NCBI RefSeq assembly: GCF_021365465.1
Contig: NZ_CP089932.1
Location: forward strand, 1,922,001-1,986,000
DNA from: Erwinia tracheiphila
GTDB lineage: Bacteria > Pseudomonadota > Gammaproteobacteria > Enterobacterales > Enterobacteriaceae
Reading direction: 5' to 3'
Length of the DNA stretch: 64,000 nucleotides
The notes under the pieces: model-generated
The model's database searches: none
What the model was told of the DNA's origin: nothing
The model's input: the letters and a program-made list of their open reading frames with translations, nothing else
Position numbers and translations under genes: made by a program
In this document: piece by piece, positions 52,386 through 61,302 of the stretch
Numbering within the stretch: the stretch's first letter is position 1
How the letters are laid out: every line of letters begins with the position of its first letter

Positions 52386-53848
52386 AAACCATCACTTACG
52401 GATCTGTGTGCAGTGGTATTGAAGCGGCTTCGGTAGCATGGGGATATTTGGGCTGGCGGCCATCGTGGTTTGCTGAAATTGAACCTTTCCCATGCGCTGT
52501 GCTGGCAGAACGCTGGCCCAATGTACCGAATTTGGGCGATATGACGAAAATAGCCAGTTTTGTGCGTGTTGGTGTTGTTGCCCCTGAAATAGTAGTCGGG
52601 GGCACACCTTGTCAGGCTTTCAGTATTGCCGGTTTACGAAATGGTCTTGCTGATAAGCGTGGTCAGTTAACACTTTCTTATGTGGAATTAGCGAATGGAA
52701 TTGATGCAAAACGAATCGAGCGTGGAGAAGATGAAGCGATTTATGTATGGGAAAACGTGCCGGGAGTCCTTACCTCAAAAGATAATGCCTTTGGATGTTT
52801 TCTGGCAGGACTTGCCGGAGAAAGCCGTGAGCTACAACCAGCAGGGCGAAAATGGTCGAACGCTGGTTGTGTGTATGGACCCCAAAGGACTATCGCATGG
52901 CGAGTCCTTGACGCTCAATTTTTCGGAGTGGCCCAACGCCGCCGACGTGTGTTCGTTGTCGCAAGTGCTCGAAAAGGATTCGATCCCGCCGCGGTACTTT
53001 TTGAGTTCGAAAGCGTGCGCCGGGATACTCCGCCGCGCAGAGAACCGCAAACGACAGTTGCCGCCCTTACTGCAAACGGCGTTGGAACGTGTGGTGCAGA
53101 CGACAACTAGGGACAAGCTGGACATTTAGTAGCTGAAACCCAATATGGCGAGGGAGTGGCTGGTACCCTTACTGCTCGCCACGACTCATCACCATGTGCC
53201 GACAGAGGGATGAACGTACTGGCTTATGGCGGCGGCAATACCAGCGGAAACATTGATGTTGCTGCATGTCTGACGGCCAAAGGTCAGCGCATTGATTTTG
53301 ATGTTGAAACGTTCGCCGTTCACGGTACACAGGATCCGGATATAAATCGCGAACTGGCGCACACGCTGGGACGTAACAACGGTCAGGAAAATGCCTGCAT
53401 AGCTTTTAGTTACAAAGACAACGGTGCTGATGCAACGGTAGATATGGCACCAACCTTGCGTGCCGGAAACCATGACACCAGTCATGCCAATAGCGGGCAG
53501 CCTCCAGCTATTGCGTATGAGCAGTACACACTTGCAATTCGTGGACGTGCTGAAGGTTCATCTGTTGAGGTGCGTAACGACGGAACAGCAAATGCTTTGT
53601 TGACTCCGAACGGCGGTCGGGCCGGGATGGGGGTAGGGGCCATAAGTTGGGGGCCTCAAGTTCGTCGCTTAACTCCAGTTGAATGTGAACGCTTACAGGG
53701 CTTTCCCGATAACCATACTCTGATTAATTGGCGTGGAAAGGAGGCAACGGATTGTCCCGACGGACCTCGCTATAAAGCAATCGGTAATAGCATGGCAGTA
53801 CCGGTAATGCGCTGGATTGGTGAACGCATTGCGGAGGCCATTCGATGA
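52382..53848 (+). pseudogene. C5-cytosine DNA methyltransferase interrupted by one amber codon
   Basis: The frame encodes a Dcm-type enzyme: GSVCSGIEAASVAWGYLGW (motif I), GGTPCQAFS with the catalytic Cys (motif IV), ENVPGV (VI), QRRRRVFVV (VIII), a long variable region, RRLTPVECERLQGFPDNH (IX) and YKAIGNSMAVPVMRWI (X). A TAG at 53108-53110 sits in the variable region, and the frame then continues without further stops to 53848. A CAG-to-TAG change is the simplest reading (ADDN-stop-GQAGHL). Full length would be 488 residues. Confidence 0.85.
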
Positions 53849-54138
53849 AAAAGGTTGATCTCAGAAAGCAAGCGCGTGGGCGAGACTGCCAAATGAGAAT
53901 TCCCGGTATCTGTAATTTCACCCCGGACACTACCGTGCTGGCTCATTACCGACTGGCCGGCACCTGTGGCACAGGATGTAAACCTGATGACGCACAGGGC
54001 GCGTGGGGCTGTGATGCCTGTCATTCCGCTGTCGATGGACGCATAAAAACACCTTATTCCCGCGATGAGCTTCGCTTATTTCACGCCGAAGCTGTTTTCC
54101 GCACGCAATCAATTCTCAGAAGTGAAGGCAAGTTATGA
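53845..54138 (+). CDS. DUF1364 putative nuclease, copy B
   Basis: 97 aa, differing from copy A mainly in the first 15 residues (MKKVDLRKQARGRDCQMRIP). The Cys/His pattern is preserved. It overlaps the methyltransferase stop and the next start by four bases each. Confidence 0.82.
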   Translation: MKKVDLRKQARGRDCQMRIPGICNFTPDTTVLAHYRLAGTCGTGCKPDDAQGAWGCDACHSAVDGRIKTPYSRDELRLFHAEAVFRTQSILRSEGKL

Positions 54139-54512
54139 GCACTGAAACAGAAACCGAACTGCTGAACGTCGTGGCATTCCCGGCGAAAGAAGGGATGGAA
54201 AAAAGCGATCTGCAATTTTTGCCGGAGGGTGAAAAAGTCCGGTGCTTTCACTCTGGTGTCTTTGTTAATGAGTTTGAGCGACAGGTTCGTTGCCGCCGAT
54301 GCGGTGCCGTTCTGGACCCGTTCGATTATCTGCTGTCGATAGCACGGCGGGAGGTACAACTGGCAGACACCGTTGATTATCTCCGCCGTGAGGAAAAGCA
54401 GCGACGCCAGAATATCGAAAGGCTTATCCAGATTGAGCGTAACGCGAAGTCGCGAATCCGCCGGACTGGAAGTGAAGTAAAGCGCCGTTACCCCGCTGGC
54501 AGAATGAGGTGA
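54135..54512 (+). CDS. Zinc-ribbon phage protein, copy B (125 aa)
   Basis: Nearly identical to copy A through residue 108 (D to G and G to D changes only), then a different C-terminus (SEVKRRYPAGRMR), which may be the ancestral one because the downstream spacing to Q is cleaner. Confidence 0.7.
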   Translation: MSTETETELLNVVAFPAKEGMEKSDLQFLPEGEKVRCFHSGVFVNEFERQVRCRRCGAVLDPFDYLLSIARREVQLADTVDYLRREEKQRRQNIERLIQIERNAKSRIRRTGSEVKRRYPAGRMR

Positions 54513-54519
54513 TTGCGAA

Positions 54520-55206
54520 ATGACTCCTCAATTACTCGAGTACGCCCGTATAGAATTAACCCGCGCATTGATGGACAACTCAGGTAAAACGAAAGGGCAG
54601 TTGCAGGCATTTAGTGAGCATCCACCCGCGGAGAAAGACCGCTGTCCACGCAAACACATCCACATGGTTGAGTTTGAGGATGGTAGAAGGGTGAAGGCAC
54701 GGAACACTTCTCTGTATGTACTGGAGACGCGCCGCCGCCGCAGGCCGTTGCCACCGATAAATGATTATGAGTTTGCCGCCGCACCGTGGCGCCGCGCGGT
54801 GAACATGCTGCCTGAGCATGAACAGGCCTGGCTGCGTTACTGCTACGGTTTCGATCTGACGTTCCGTTATCAGACACTGATTTGCCAGTCTGTTTGGACC
54901 GCTCACCAGCAGCATTTTCCACCAGTCTTACTGAAAAAAACACAGAAACGGTTGATCGCCCTCGTCTGGTTGGCGGCTCAGGATGTCGCAGCTTCTAACA
55001 ACAACGACACCTATAAAGAATATGCCGGTGCAGCTTTGGGACGGCTAATCGGCTCTACACAGCAGGGGTGGTCAAAAACATATGCGCCTCACTGGGCACT
55101 AATGAAAACTGCATTCAGAGAAATGGATTTGTCAGCACTGTCTGGGGTGCTGAATTGTCGTGGTGAATCACATCCTGAAGAGGACAACTGCTTGCAAAAG
55201 TTGTGA
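54520..55206 (+). CDS. Phage antitermination protein Q, copy B
   Basis: 228 aa. The first half is almost identical to copy A; the second half has drifted (QSVWTAHQQHFPPVLLKKTQ, ALGRLIGSTQQGWSKTYAPH), suggesting recombination inside the gene. It remains open and could serve either lysis block. Confidence 0.75.
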   Translation: MTPQLLEYARIELTRALMDNSGKTKGQLQAFSEHPPAEKDRCPRKHIHMVEFEDGRRVKARNTSLYVLETRRRRRPLPPINDYEFAAAPWRRAVNMLPEHEQAWLRYCYGFDLTFRYQTLICQSVWTAHQQHFPPVLLKKTQKRLIALVWLAAQDVAASNNNDTYKEYAGAALGRLIGSTQQGWSKTYAPHWALMKTAFREMDLSALSGVLNCRGESHPEEDNCLQKL

Positions 55207-55249
55207 AAATCAGCCATATTTAGCGCAATTCTGATATATTGCCGAAATT

Positions 55250-55282
55250 TTAAAAAAAAACCGCTTAATTGCGGGGTTTTTG
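55250..55282 (+). terminator. Weakened late-leader terminator, copy B
   Basis: The stem equivalent to that at 46617 now reads AACCGC-TTAAT-TGCGGGG with TTTTT; one arm has lost a C, so the stem is shorter. A second, intact hairpin (AGCCCTGGC/GCCGGGGCT) lies at 55560-55584. Confidence 0.5.
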
Positions 55283-55333
55283 CTTTGGATCCACATTCGC
55301 GCTAATCGCCAAAACAGCTAAAAAGGTGAAATT

Positions 55334-55538
55334 ATGTACGGTGAAGAATCAGAAGCGCTCTATAACGAGATGTGTCGGATAGTGGGGGATGCGGTATTTG
55401 TCCTTTGTGATACTGAACATAGAAACGAAGAAGTACAAGATTGCCAGTGCACTCAGAACGGCTTCAACTGGTGATAACGGCCATACTGAATACATGCGTA
55501 AAGCGATGGAAGCTGCGATAACTGTCCTGGAACGATAA
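55334..55538 (+). pseudogene. YmgB/AriR-like protein, copy B, frameshifted
   Basis: The sequence matches copy A except for an extra A near 55414 (ACTGAACATAG against ACTGACATAG). The 205-base length against 204 in copy A confirms the single insertion; translation now ends after about 46 residues. Confidence 0.75.
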
Positions 55539-55695
55539 ATACCCCGTCAAAAAATTCCAGCCCTGGCAATTGCCGGGGCTTTTTCATATTAAAGACCGCT
55601 GACAGGTCAGGTTAGTGCAACGCCTTTCCCCGTTGCCGCTCCTGGATATTCGGGGATTTTTTATTCTCACACGGCGCCCCGTTCCGGAGGTGACT

Positions 55696-56019
55696 ATGGA
55701 AAAACACGGAATAATTGAGCAAACAATGAAATGGTTGGCTGTATACCTGCCGTCGGTTTATGCTGGATTGACGGCGCTCAACATTTCGGCATTGGCGCTC
55801 AACATTTCGGCATTGGCGCTCAACATTTCGGCATTGGCGCTCAACATTTCGGCATTGATAGATATCAGGGACGGGAAACCAAAGATATATACAGCAACAG
55901 GGTCGTTGGCTTGTGGAATCTTCGCGCTAACCGTCTCTGCGATGATGGAATATCTTGGCCTTCCCGCTAATGCAGGTGCATTTGTAGGGGGGATGATTGA
56001 CTTCATCGGAGCAGACTGA
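55696..56019 (+). CDS. Holin, copy B, with repeat expansion and early stop
   Basis: Starting at ATG 55696, the protein is MEKHGIIEQTMKWLAVYLPS as in copy A. The first membrane segment has been lengthened by a 21-bp unit present four times (residues around 27-54, repeating ALNISAL). A CGA-to-TGA change after FIGAD removes the last ~24 residues, still readable downstream (FSKRTGITT). The hydrophobic helix is about 21 residues longer than in copy A. Function is doubtful. Confidence 0.8.
   Translation: MEKHGIIEQTMKWLAVYLPSVYAGLTALNISALALNISALALNISALALNISALIDIRDGKPKIYTATGSLACGIFALTVSAMMEYLGLPANAGAFVGGMIDFIGAD
55774..55857 (+). repeat. 21-bp tandem repeat (4 units) inside holin B
   Basis: GCGCTCAACATTTCGGCATT plus G occurs four times without a mismatch (55774, 55795, 55816, 55837). 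Each unit adds seven codons in frame. Copy A has a single related unit (GGCTTTAGGGATTTCGGCAT around 47148), so this is an expansion, not an ancestral array. Confidence 0.95.
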
Positions 56020-56087
56020 ATGAGAACGATAGCTCTGGGGTTGTTCTCCAAACGCACTGGCATAACTACTTATACCGGAACAGAAAA

Positions 56088-56699
56088 ATGAATAAATCAC
56101 AGTTTCAGAAGGCGGCTAATATCAGCGCCGAATTAGCTGCGCGTTGGTTTCAGCCAATTGATGCGGCGATGGCTGAATTTGGCATTACGTCAACTGACGA
56201 TCAGGCAATGTTTATCGCTCAGGTGGGGCATGAGTCTGGAGGTTTCACACGTATTGTGGAAAACCTGAATTATTCGGCTGATGGCCTGAAAGCAACTTTC
56301 GGGAAGTATTTCCCCGGTAATACCGCAGAGCAATATGGTCGCACAGCCACCCAACCAGCAAATCAAAAAGCGATCGCAAATATCGTGTACGCCCACCGCA
56401 TGGGGAATATCGGAGAAAACGACGGCTGGAATTATCGAGGTCGCGGTCTGATTCAGATAACCGGTCACGACAATTACCGGGATTGTGGCGCTGGCCTGGG
56501 TACTGATTTGCTGTTGGTTCCGCAGTTGCTGGAGCAGGACGAATATGCGGCTCGTTCGGCAACGTGGTTCTTTGCCTCCAGGGGCTGCCTGAAACGCAGT
56601 GGCGATATTACGGCAGTAACAAAAATCATCAATGGCGGTACCAATGGCCTTGATGACCGTAAAGCTCGCTACGAAAAAGCGAAATCGGTGCTGGTATGA
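56088..56699 (+). CDS. Endolysin, GH19 chitinase-like muramidase, copy B
   Basis: 203 aa, about 95% identical to copy A with all catalytic motifs (QVGHESGGFTRIVENLNYSA, YRGRGLIQITGH). It appears intact. Unlike copy A, no spanin gene follows: the frame after 56699 is non-coding. Confidence 0.92.
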   Translation: MNKSQFQKAANISAELAARWFQPIDAAMAEFGITSTDDQAMFIAQVGHESGGFTRIVENLNYSADGLKATFGKYFPGNTAEQYGRTATQPANQKAIANIVYAHRMGNIGENDGWNYRGRGLIQITGHDNYRDCGAGLGTDLLLVPQLLEQDEYAARSATWFFASRGCLKRSGDITAVTKIINGGTNGLDDRKARYEKAKSVLV

Positions 56700-57140
56700 C
56701 GGCCTGATAAAATGCCATCGCAGCGAAATTGATATACATGATTGTGAGCGATGGTTCACCAATGTTGGTGTGCTTTAGCTGGGTGTTCGAAGGGATAAGG
56801 AATGAAGCAGCACTACCGACATGTCGTGCTGCTTTGTGAAGAAGGGGGGAATCTACCCACAAAGGGCTGAAGTTGGGAGAAAAGTTATTTTTTTACCATT
56901 TCGAGCCTATAAATAATTTGTACCCGCTCAGACCTGATCTGACCGTTACCGGTTATTTATACAGGTGTCTGTCAGATTACATCCGGTTCATGGTTAGGAA
57001 ACTGAATCATCGTTTTAAAAATTTCCTGACCATGAGCAGCAGTGTCTGTAATGCAGTAATGATGTGCCATCGGGAACGTTATGGTCATAAAATGGCATTT
57101 GCGGCGCGTTTTTAACCTGAAAGCTGTTTTTCAGACGCAC
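56700..57140. other. Junction region with IS481 end fragment and hairpins
   Basis: No gene is supported. AAGCAGCAC/GTGCTGCTT (56805-56813 and 56826-56834) form a terminator-like stem. 56919-56991 is a truncated left end of the IS481-type element (TGATCTGACC, GGTTATTTATACAGGTGTCT). ATGGTTAGGAAA and TTTCCTGACCAT (56990-57001, 57022-57033) make an imperfect hairpin close to the likely IS91 end. Confidence 0.6.
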
Positions 57141-58355
57141 TTATCCCGCAGTCTGTGCCAGAAGCCATCGTTTCCGGTCGATGTTATGCAGTCTTTCTGC
57201 CACCAACTCCGACGCGTGCCTCCCGGCCTGCGCACTGCTGAAGCGCAGTCGGTTGCCGCACAGAATGCATTTGTACGGATCCGTGCGCAGAAATTCTTTC
57301 ATCAGCGCGGCGAAGCCGGGCTTCTCCGGTTTTTTCCGCGCTTCCATCTCCAGGGCTTCATACACCTTCGGCAGCAGGCTACCCCGTTTACGGTTTGATA
57401 AAAAACCGTAATAACGCACCATCTTAAAATGCTTCGCCGGGATATGGCTGATATAACGTCCGATCATATCTTCCTGCGTCAGCGTCTGCTGCCGGTACTG
57501 CTGCGTACGGTGGTCGTAATAGTGGTGCACCACCGCGCCGCCGCTGTAGTGCCTCAGCTTCGCCGCCGACACGGGGGGCCGTTTCAGGTACCGGCCCAGA
57601 TATTTGACGCTCCGCCAGGCCCCCCGGGTCTTCTTCGCGAAGTGGACCTTCCAGCGGCGCCCGTACTGCGCCTGCAGATAGCGCAGCCACTGTTTTTTGT
57701 CGTGGATATACCCCAGCCCCGGCAGCCTGCCGGGGTTAATCAGGTCATAGCTGTGGCGCAGCAGCCGGATGACGGCTCCGCGCCAGATTTCCTCCACGGC
57801 ATGCTTTTTAAAGAAGAGGTCGCGCCATACGCCGTGTTTAATATCAAGCCCGCCGCGGGTGACGGAGAGATGAATGTGGGGATGCTGGTTGAGCTGGCGA
57901 CCGTAGGTGTGCAGGGCGCAGAAGATACCGACTTCCACACCCTGTTTTCTGGCCCAGCGGAGCATGGCGCGGGTGGCTGCGCGGAACAGGGCATTGAGCA
58001 GAGGCCAGTTATTGTTGAAAAAGGGCCACAGCAGATGGGGCATGGTGAAGGTGATATGCTGCCAGTCGCAGTCGGGCAGAATTTGCTGTTGCTCTGTAAT
58101 CCACTGCTCCGTGGCCTTATGTCCGCAGGAGCTGCAGCCTTTTGATTTACAGGTCTGGCAGAAGAAGCGGGTGTGGGTGCAGTCCGGGGAGGCGCAGCAG
58201 TATCGCTTCACCCCCATGGCAGCAGTGCCGCAGGCGAGCATGCGCTCGACGCAGAGTACGGTCCAGGGGCTGAGGGTGTCCCCGTGTTTATCCATATACC
58301 GGTTCCAGGCGTCATCAGTGGTGAACAGCAGTTTTGCCGGGCGCGGGATATACAT
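57141..58355 (-). CDS. IS91-family (HUH, Y2) transposase
   Basis: The 404-aa protein has an N-terminal zinc-binding region (CCASPDCTHTRFFCQTCKSK, GCSSCGHKA), the HUH motif (NQHPHIHLSV) and two tyrosines in VKYLGRYLKR (Y-x3-Y). These features define the Y2 rolling-circle transposases of IS91/IS801. No inverted repeats or target duplication are expected for this family. The frame is intact. Confidence 0.9.
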   Translation of the reverse strand: MYIPRPAKLLFTTDDAWNRYMDKHGDTLSPWTVLCVERMLACGTAAMGVKRYCCASPDCTHTRFFCQTCKSKGCSSCGHKATEQWITEQQQILPDCDWQHITFTMPHLLWPFFNNNWPLLNALFRAATRAMLRWARKQGVEVGIFCALHTYGRQLNQHPHIHLSVTRGGLDIKHGVWRDLFFKKHAVEEIWRGAVIRLLRHSYDLINPGRLPGLGYIHDKKQWLRYLQAQYGRRWKVHFAKKTRGAWRSVKYLGRYLKRPPVSAAKLRHYSGGAVVHHYYDHRTQQYRQQTLTQEDMIGRYISHIPAKHFKMVRYYGFLSNRKRGSLLPKVYEALEMEARKKPEKPGFAALMKEFLRTDPYKCILCGNRLRFSSAQAGRHASELVAERLHNIDRKRWLLAQTAG

Positions 58356-58363
58356 GCGGCGGA

Positions 58364-58807
58364 TTATCGCTCTGCAGTGGCACCGGTATTATAGTGCCAG
58401 TCGTCACAGTCATCGGCCCAGTTGTCGGTGTGTTTATCCCAGGGAGCGAAGGTCACCGGCAGCATGCCGGATTCTGTGGCGATAATAAACACATCGGCTG
58501 GCATGGACTCAAGGACGACATCGCCGTCGGGTGAGTCAGGCGGCTCAAAGCCGCGGATGATGCAGACGAGAGGCGGGTCGAAGTGTGTATCGAGGAAAAA
58601 CTGTGGCCCCAGGTGGACACAGTGACGAATGGCATCCTGCGGAGTGTCGTAAAAAACTCGTCGGGGTCGTCATAATCGCTCCGGGGCGGAATGGACACCA
58701 GAAAACGCTTAGGATATCCGGGTATAGCGCGTCGGGACGAGGGCGTGGGTTTACGCTTTCTGGGGGCTTTGCTACGGGCAATGTGAATGATTTCCTGAGA
58801 AATTAAC
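58364..58807 (-). pseudogene. IS91 accessory ORF (orf121-like), frameshifted and split by IS481
   Basis: On the minus strand an ORF reads GYPKRFLVSIPPRSDYDDPD then EFF in one frame, and YDTPQDAIRHCVHLGPQFFL and LVCIIRGFEPPDSPDGDVVL in the next, ending GATAER and TAA at 58364, nine bases before the transposase start. A missing T in a T-run near 58658 explains the shift. Its first codons (MLISQEIIHIARS) are split: the ATG now lies at 60015-60017 on the far side of the IS481 element. Similarity to the small ORF preceding IS91 transposase is from memory. Confidence 0.6.
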
Positions 58808-60008
58808 TGTACTAGCTCAGACCTGATCTGACAGTTACCGGTTATTTATACAGGTGTCTGTCAGATTACATCTGGTTCAGATTTTTTTCTGCCCAGACCC
58901 GTTTTCCATCAGGTAACGTGGCCATTGGCGTACGCCCGCAGCACATTTTTCCCTGATGAGTTCGCTCATTATTGTAATGCCACAACCAGTTGTCCAGATC
59001 CGTTTGCAGGCTCTCCAGGTCTTCGTATAACTTCTTACGGAACGTAACCTGATAAAAATCCTGCAAAATAGTTTTATGGAAGCGCTCGCAGATGCCGTTC
59101 GTCTGCGGAGACATCGCCTTCGTTTTTGTATGGTCGATATCGTTGATGGCCAGATACAGCTGGTAATCATGCTGCTCCACCTTACCACAGTACTCCGTTC
59201 CCCTGTCGGTCAGGATCCTCAGCATCGGCAGTCCCTGAGCCTCGTAGAACGGCAGTACGCGATCATTGAGCAGGTCTGCGGCGGTGATCGGCGTTTTACT
59301 CGTATACAGCTTGCAGTGTGCCACTTTCGAGTACGTATCCACGAACGTCTGCTGGTAGATACGACCCACACCTTTCAGATTGCCCACGTAGAAGGTGTCC
59401 TGCGACCCGAGATAACCCGGGTGAGCAGTTTCGATTTCTCCGCTGGCCTCGTCATCGTGGGCCTTCTTCTCCAGCGCTGCGATTTGAGCGTCGGTAAGCA
59501 CGATGCCTTCTCTGGCGACCTTTTCCTCAAGTGCCTTCAGGCGTTTACGGAAGTTCTCCAGGTCGTGCCGTTGCCAGATGGAGCGCACGCCGCTACCGGA
59601 GATAAACACGCCTTTTTTACGCAGCTCATTACTGGTCCGGTGTTGCCCGTGGGCCGGGAACTCAACGGCATATTCAACAACAGCGCGTTCAGTGGCTTCG
59701 TCGGCGCGGTTCTTCAGGTTGGGGACGCGGCGGTTCTGGTTAATCAGCGCATCGATGCCGCCTTCAGCAGCCAGTTCCTGATAACGGTAAAACGTGTCGC
59801 GTGACACGCCCATGATCTTGCAGGCTTTTGATACGTTACCGAGTTCTTCGGCGAGATTGAGCAGGCCGGCTTTGTGTTTGATGATGGGATTGTTAGTATG
59901 AATCATGAGAGTTACCTCGCGTTTTGTTTAAGGATTAGACACCCATATCAAAACCGGTAACTCTCAACCTTTCAAGGTCCAGTGTCAGATCAAGTCGCGA
60001 CTAATACA
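58808..60008 (-). mobile_element. IS481-family insertion sequence (1201 bp)
   Basis: Ends are related inverted repeats: TGTACTAGCTCAGACCTGAT from 58808 and TGTATTAGTCGCGACTTGAT read leftward from 60008, both continuing into CTGACA. An exact 7-bp duplication AATTAAC flanks it (58801-58807 and 60009-60015). It interrupts the IS91 accessory ORF right after its start codon. Confidence 0.85.
58866..59906 (-). CDS. IS481-family transposase
   Basis: The 346-aa protein has an N-terminal helix-turn-helix (GNVSKACKIMGVSRDTFYRY) and an rve DDE domain: TFVDTYSKVAHCKLYTSKTP (first Asp), LRILTDRGTEYCG (second Asp) and SPQTNGICERFHKTILQDFY (Glu). It is full length and uninterrupted, so the element may be mobile. 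Confidence 0.92.
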   Translation of the reverse strand: MIHTNNPIIKHKAGLLNLAEELGNVSKACKIMGVSRDTFYRYQELAAEGGIDALINQNRRVPNLKNRADEATERAVVEYAVEFPAHGQHRTSNELRKKGVFISGSGVRSIWQRHDLENFRKRLKALEEKVAREGIVLTDAQIAALEKKAHDDEASGEIETAHPGYLGSQDTFYVGNLKGVGRIYQQTFVDTYSKVAHCKLYTSKTPITAADLLNDRVLPFYEAQGLPMLRILTDRGTEYCGKVEQHDYQLYLAINDIDHTKTKAMSPQTNGICERFHKTILQDFYQVTFRKKLYEDLESLQTDLDNWLWHYNNERTHQGKMCCGRTPMATLPDGKRVWAEKNLNQM

Positions 60009-60101
60009 AATTAACATACCGCAGAGTATAAAGCTGTGAGCCGGTCATGAACACCCTCGGAACGGCAGAGCCGTGACGCTCGCCCTGTAAGGGCGCTATG
60101 T

Positions 60102-61132
60102 TCAGATCCTTTTCTGCACAGACACGTTTTCCATCAGGTAACCTGGCCACTGGCGTTCGCCCGCCGCACATTTTCCCCTGATGAGTCCGCTCATTATTGT
60201 CATGCCATAATCCGTTGTCCGGATCCGTTTGCAGGCTCTCCCGCTCCCCATATGACTTCTTGCGGAACGTGACCTGATAAAAGTCCTGCAAAATCGTTTT
60301 ATGGAAGCGCTCACCGATGCCGTTGGTCTGTGGGGACATCGCCTTCGTTTTTGTATGGGCGATATCGTTGATGGACAGATAAAGCTGGTAATCATGCGGC
60401 TCCACCTTACCACAGCACTCCGTTCCCCTGTCGGTCAGTCTTCTCAGCACCGGCAGCCCCTGAGCCTCACAGAACGGCAGTACCCGATCATTTAGCAGGC
60501 CGGCGGCGGTGTTCGGCGTTTTACTCGTATACCGCTTGCAGTGTGCCACTTTCGGGTACGTATCCACGAACGGCTGCGGGCAGATACGGCCCACACCGTT
60601 CAGATCGCCAGCACAGAAGGTGTCCTGCGACCCGGGATAGCCCGGGTGTGCGGTCTCGATTTCGCCACTGGCCTCATCATCATGCGCCTTTTTTCTCCAG
60701 CGCGGCGATTGGGGCACCGGTAAGCACGATGGCTTCTCTGGTGAGCTTTTCCTCAGGCGCCTTCAGGCGTTTACGGAAGTTCTCCAGGTCGTGTCGTTGC
60801 CATATGGCGCGCACGCCGCTGCCGGAGGTAAACACGCCTTTTTTACGCAGCTCATCACTGGTCCGGTGCTGCCCGGGGGCCGGGAACTCAACGGCATATT
60901 CAACAACCGCGCGTTCAGTGGCTTCGTCGGCGCGGTTCGTCAGGTTTGGACCCCGGCGGTTCTGGTTAACCAGCGCGTCAATGCCGCCTTCAGCAGCCAG
61001 TTCCTGATAACGATAGAAGGTGTCGCGTGACACGCCCGTGCTCTTGCAGGCTGTTGAGACGTTACCGGGTTATTCGGCGAGATTGAGCAGGCCGGCTTTG
61101 TGTTTGATGATGGGATTGTGAGTATGGAGCAT
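60102..61132 (-). pseudogene. Degenerate IS481-family transposase
   Basis: A diverged copy of the 58866 transposase. It starts at ATG 61132 (MLHTHNPIIKHKAGLLNLAE), meets TAA at codon 21, continues with RDTFYRYQELAAEGGIDALV, and has an extra T in the tract near 60690 that moves the rest into another frame (IETAHPGYPGSQDTFCAGDL onward). Several conserved residues are altered. The right terminal repeat is recognisable up to 61234 (complement of TGTATTAGTCGCGA), but the left end is replaced by unrelated sequence near 60102. Confidence 0.85.
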
Positions 61133-61302
61133 CAGGGTGACCTCGTGTTTTGTATAAGGATTCGACACCCATATCAAAACCGGTAACCCCCAACCTTTCA
61201 GGGCCCGGTGTCAGATCACGTCGCGACTAATACACATGAGGCACGGAAATCGAGTTGGTTTAATTCAAAAGATAAAAAGAAAGGGCCTCTTGGCCTCCTT
61301 CC

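Larger units (their letters stand above)
51133..56699 (+). repeat. Methyltransferase/Q/lysis block, copy B
   Basis: Second copy of the block at 43954-48006, with an extra cytosine methyltransferase gene inserted after the adenine methyltransferase. Several genes are damaged (methyltransferase amber codon, AriR-like frameshift, holin repeat expansion and early stop), in contrast to copy A. Confidence 0.85.

Noticed and set aside
52695..53129. 144-aa ORF inside the cytosine methyltransferase
   Set aside because: It is an out-of-frame shadow; the methyltransferase motifs are all in the other frame.
55774..55857. Possible CRISPR-like array
   Set aside because: The four 21-bp units are contiguous with no spacers and lie in frame within a holin gene; it is a tandem expansion. 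No CRISPR array or cas gene is seen anywhere in the window.
57429..58485. Long ORFs opposite the IS91 transposase
   Set aside because: They are GC-rich shadow frames of the transposase with no domain pattern or ribosome-binding sites.
60001..60717. 238-aa ORF as a functional second IS481 transposase
   Set aside because: It begins in the wrong frame (MPQSPRWRK) before joining the transposase sequence; the N-terminal part is in another frame with an additional stop, so it is a pseudogene.
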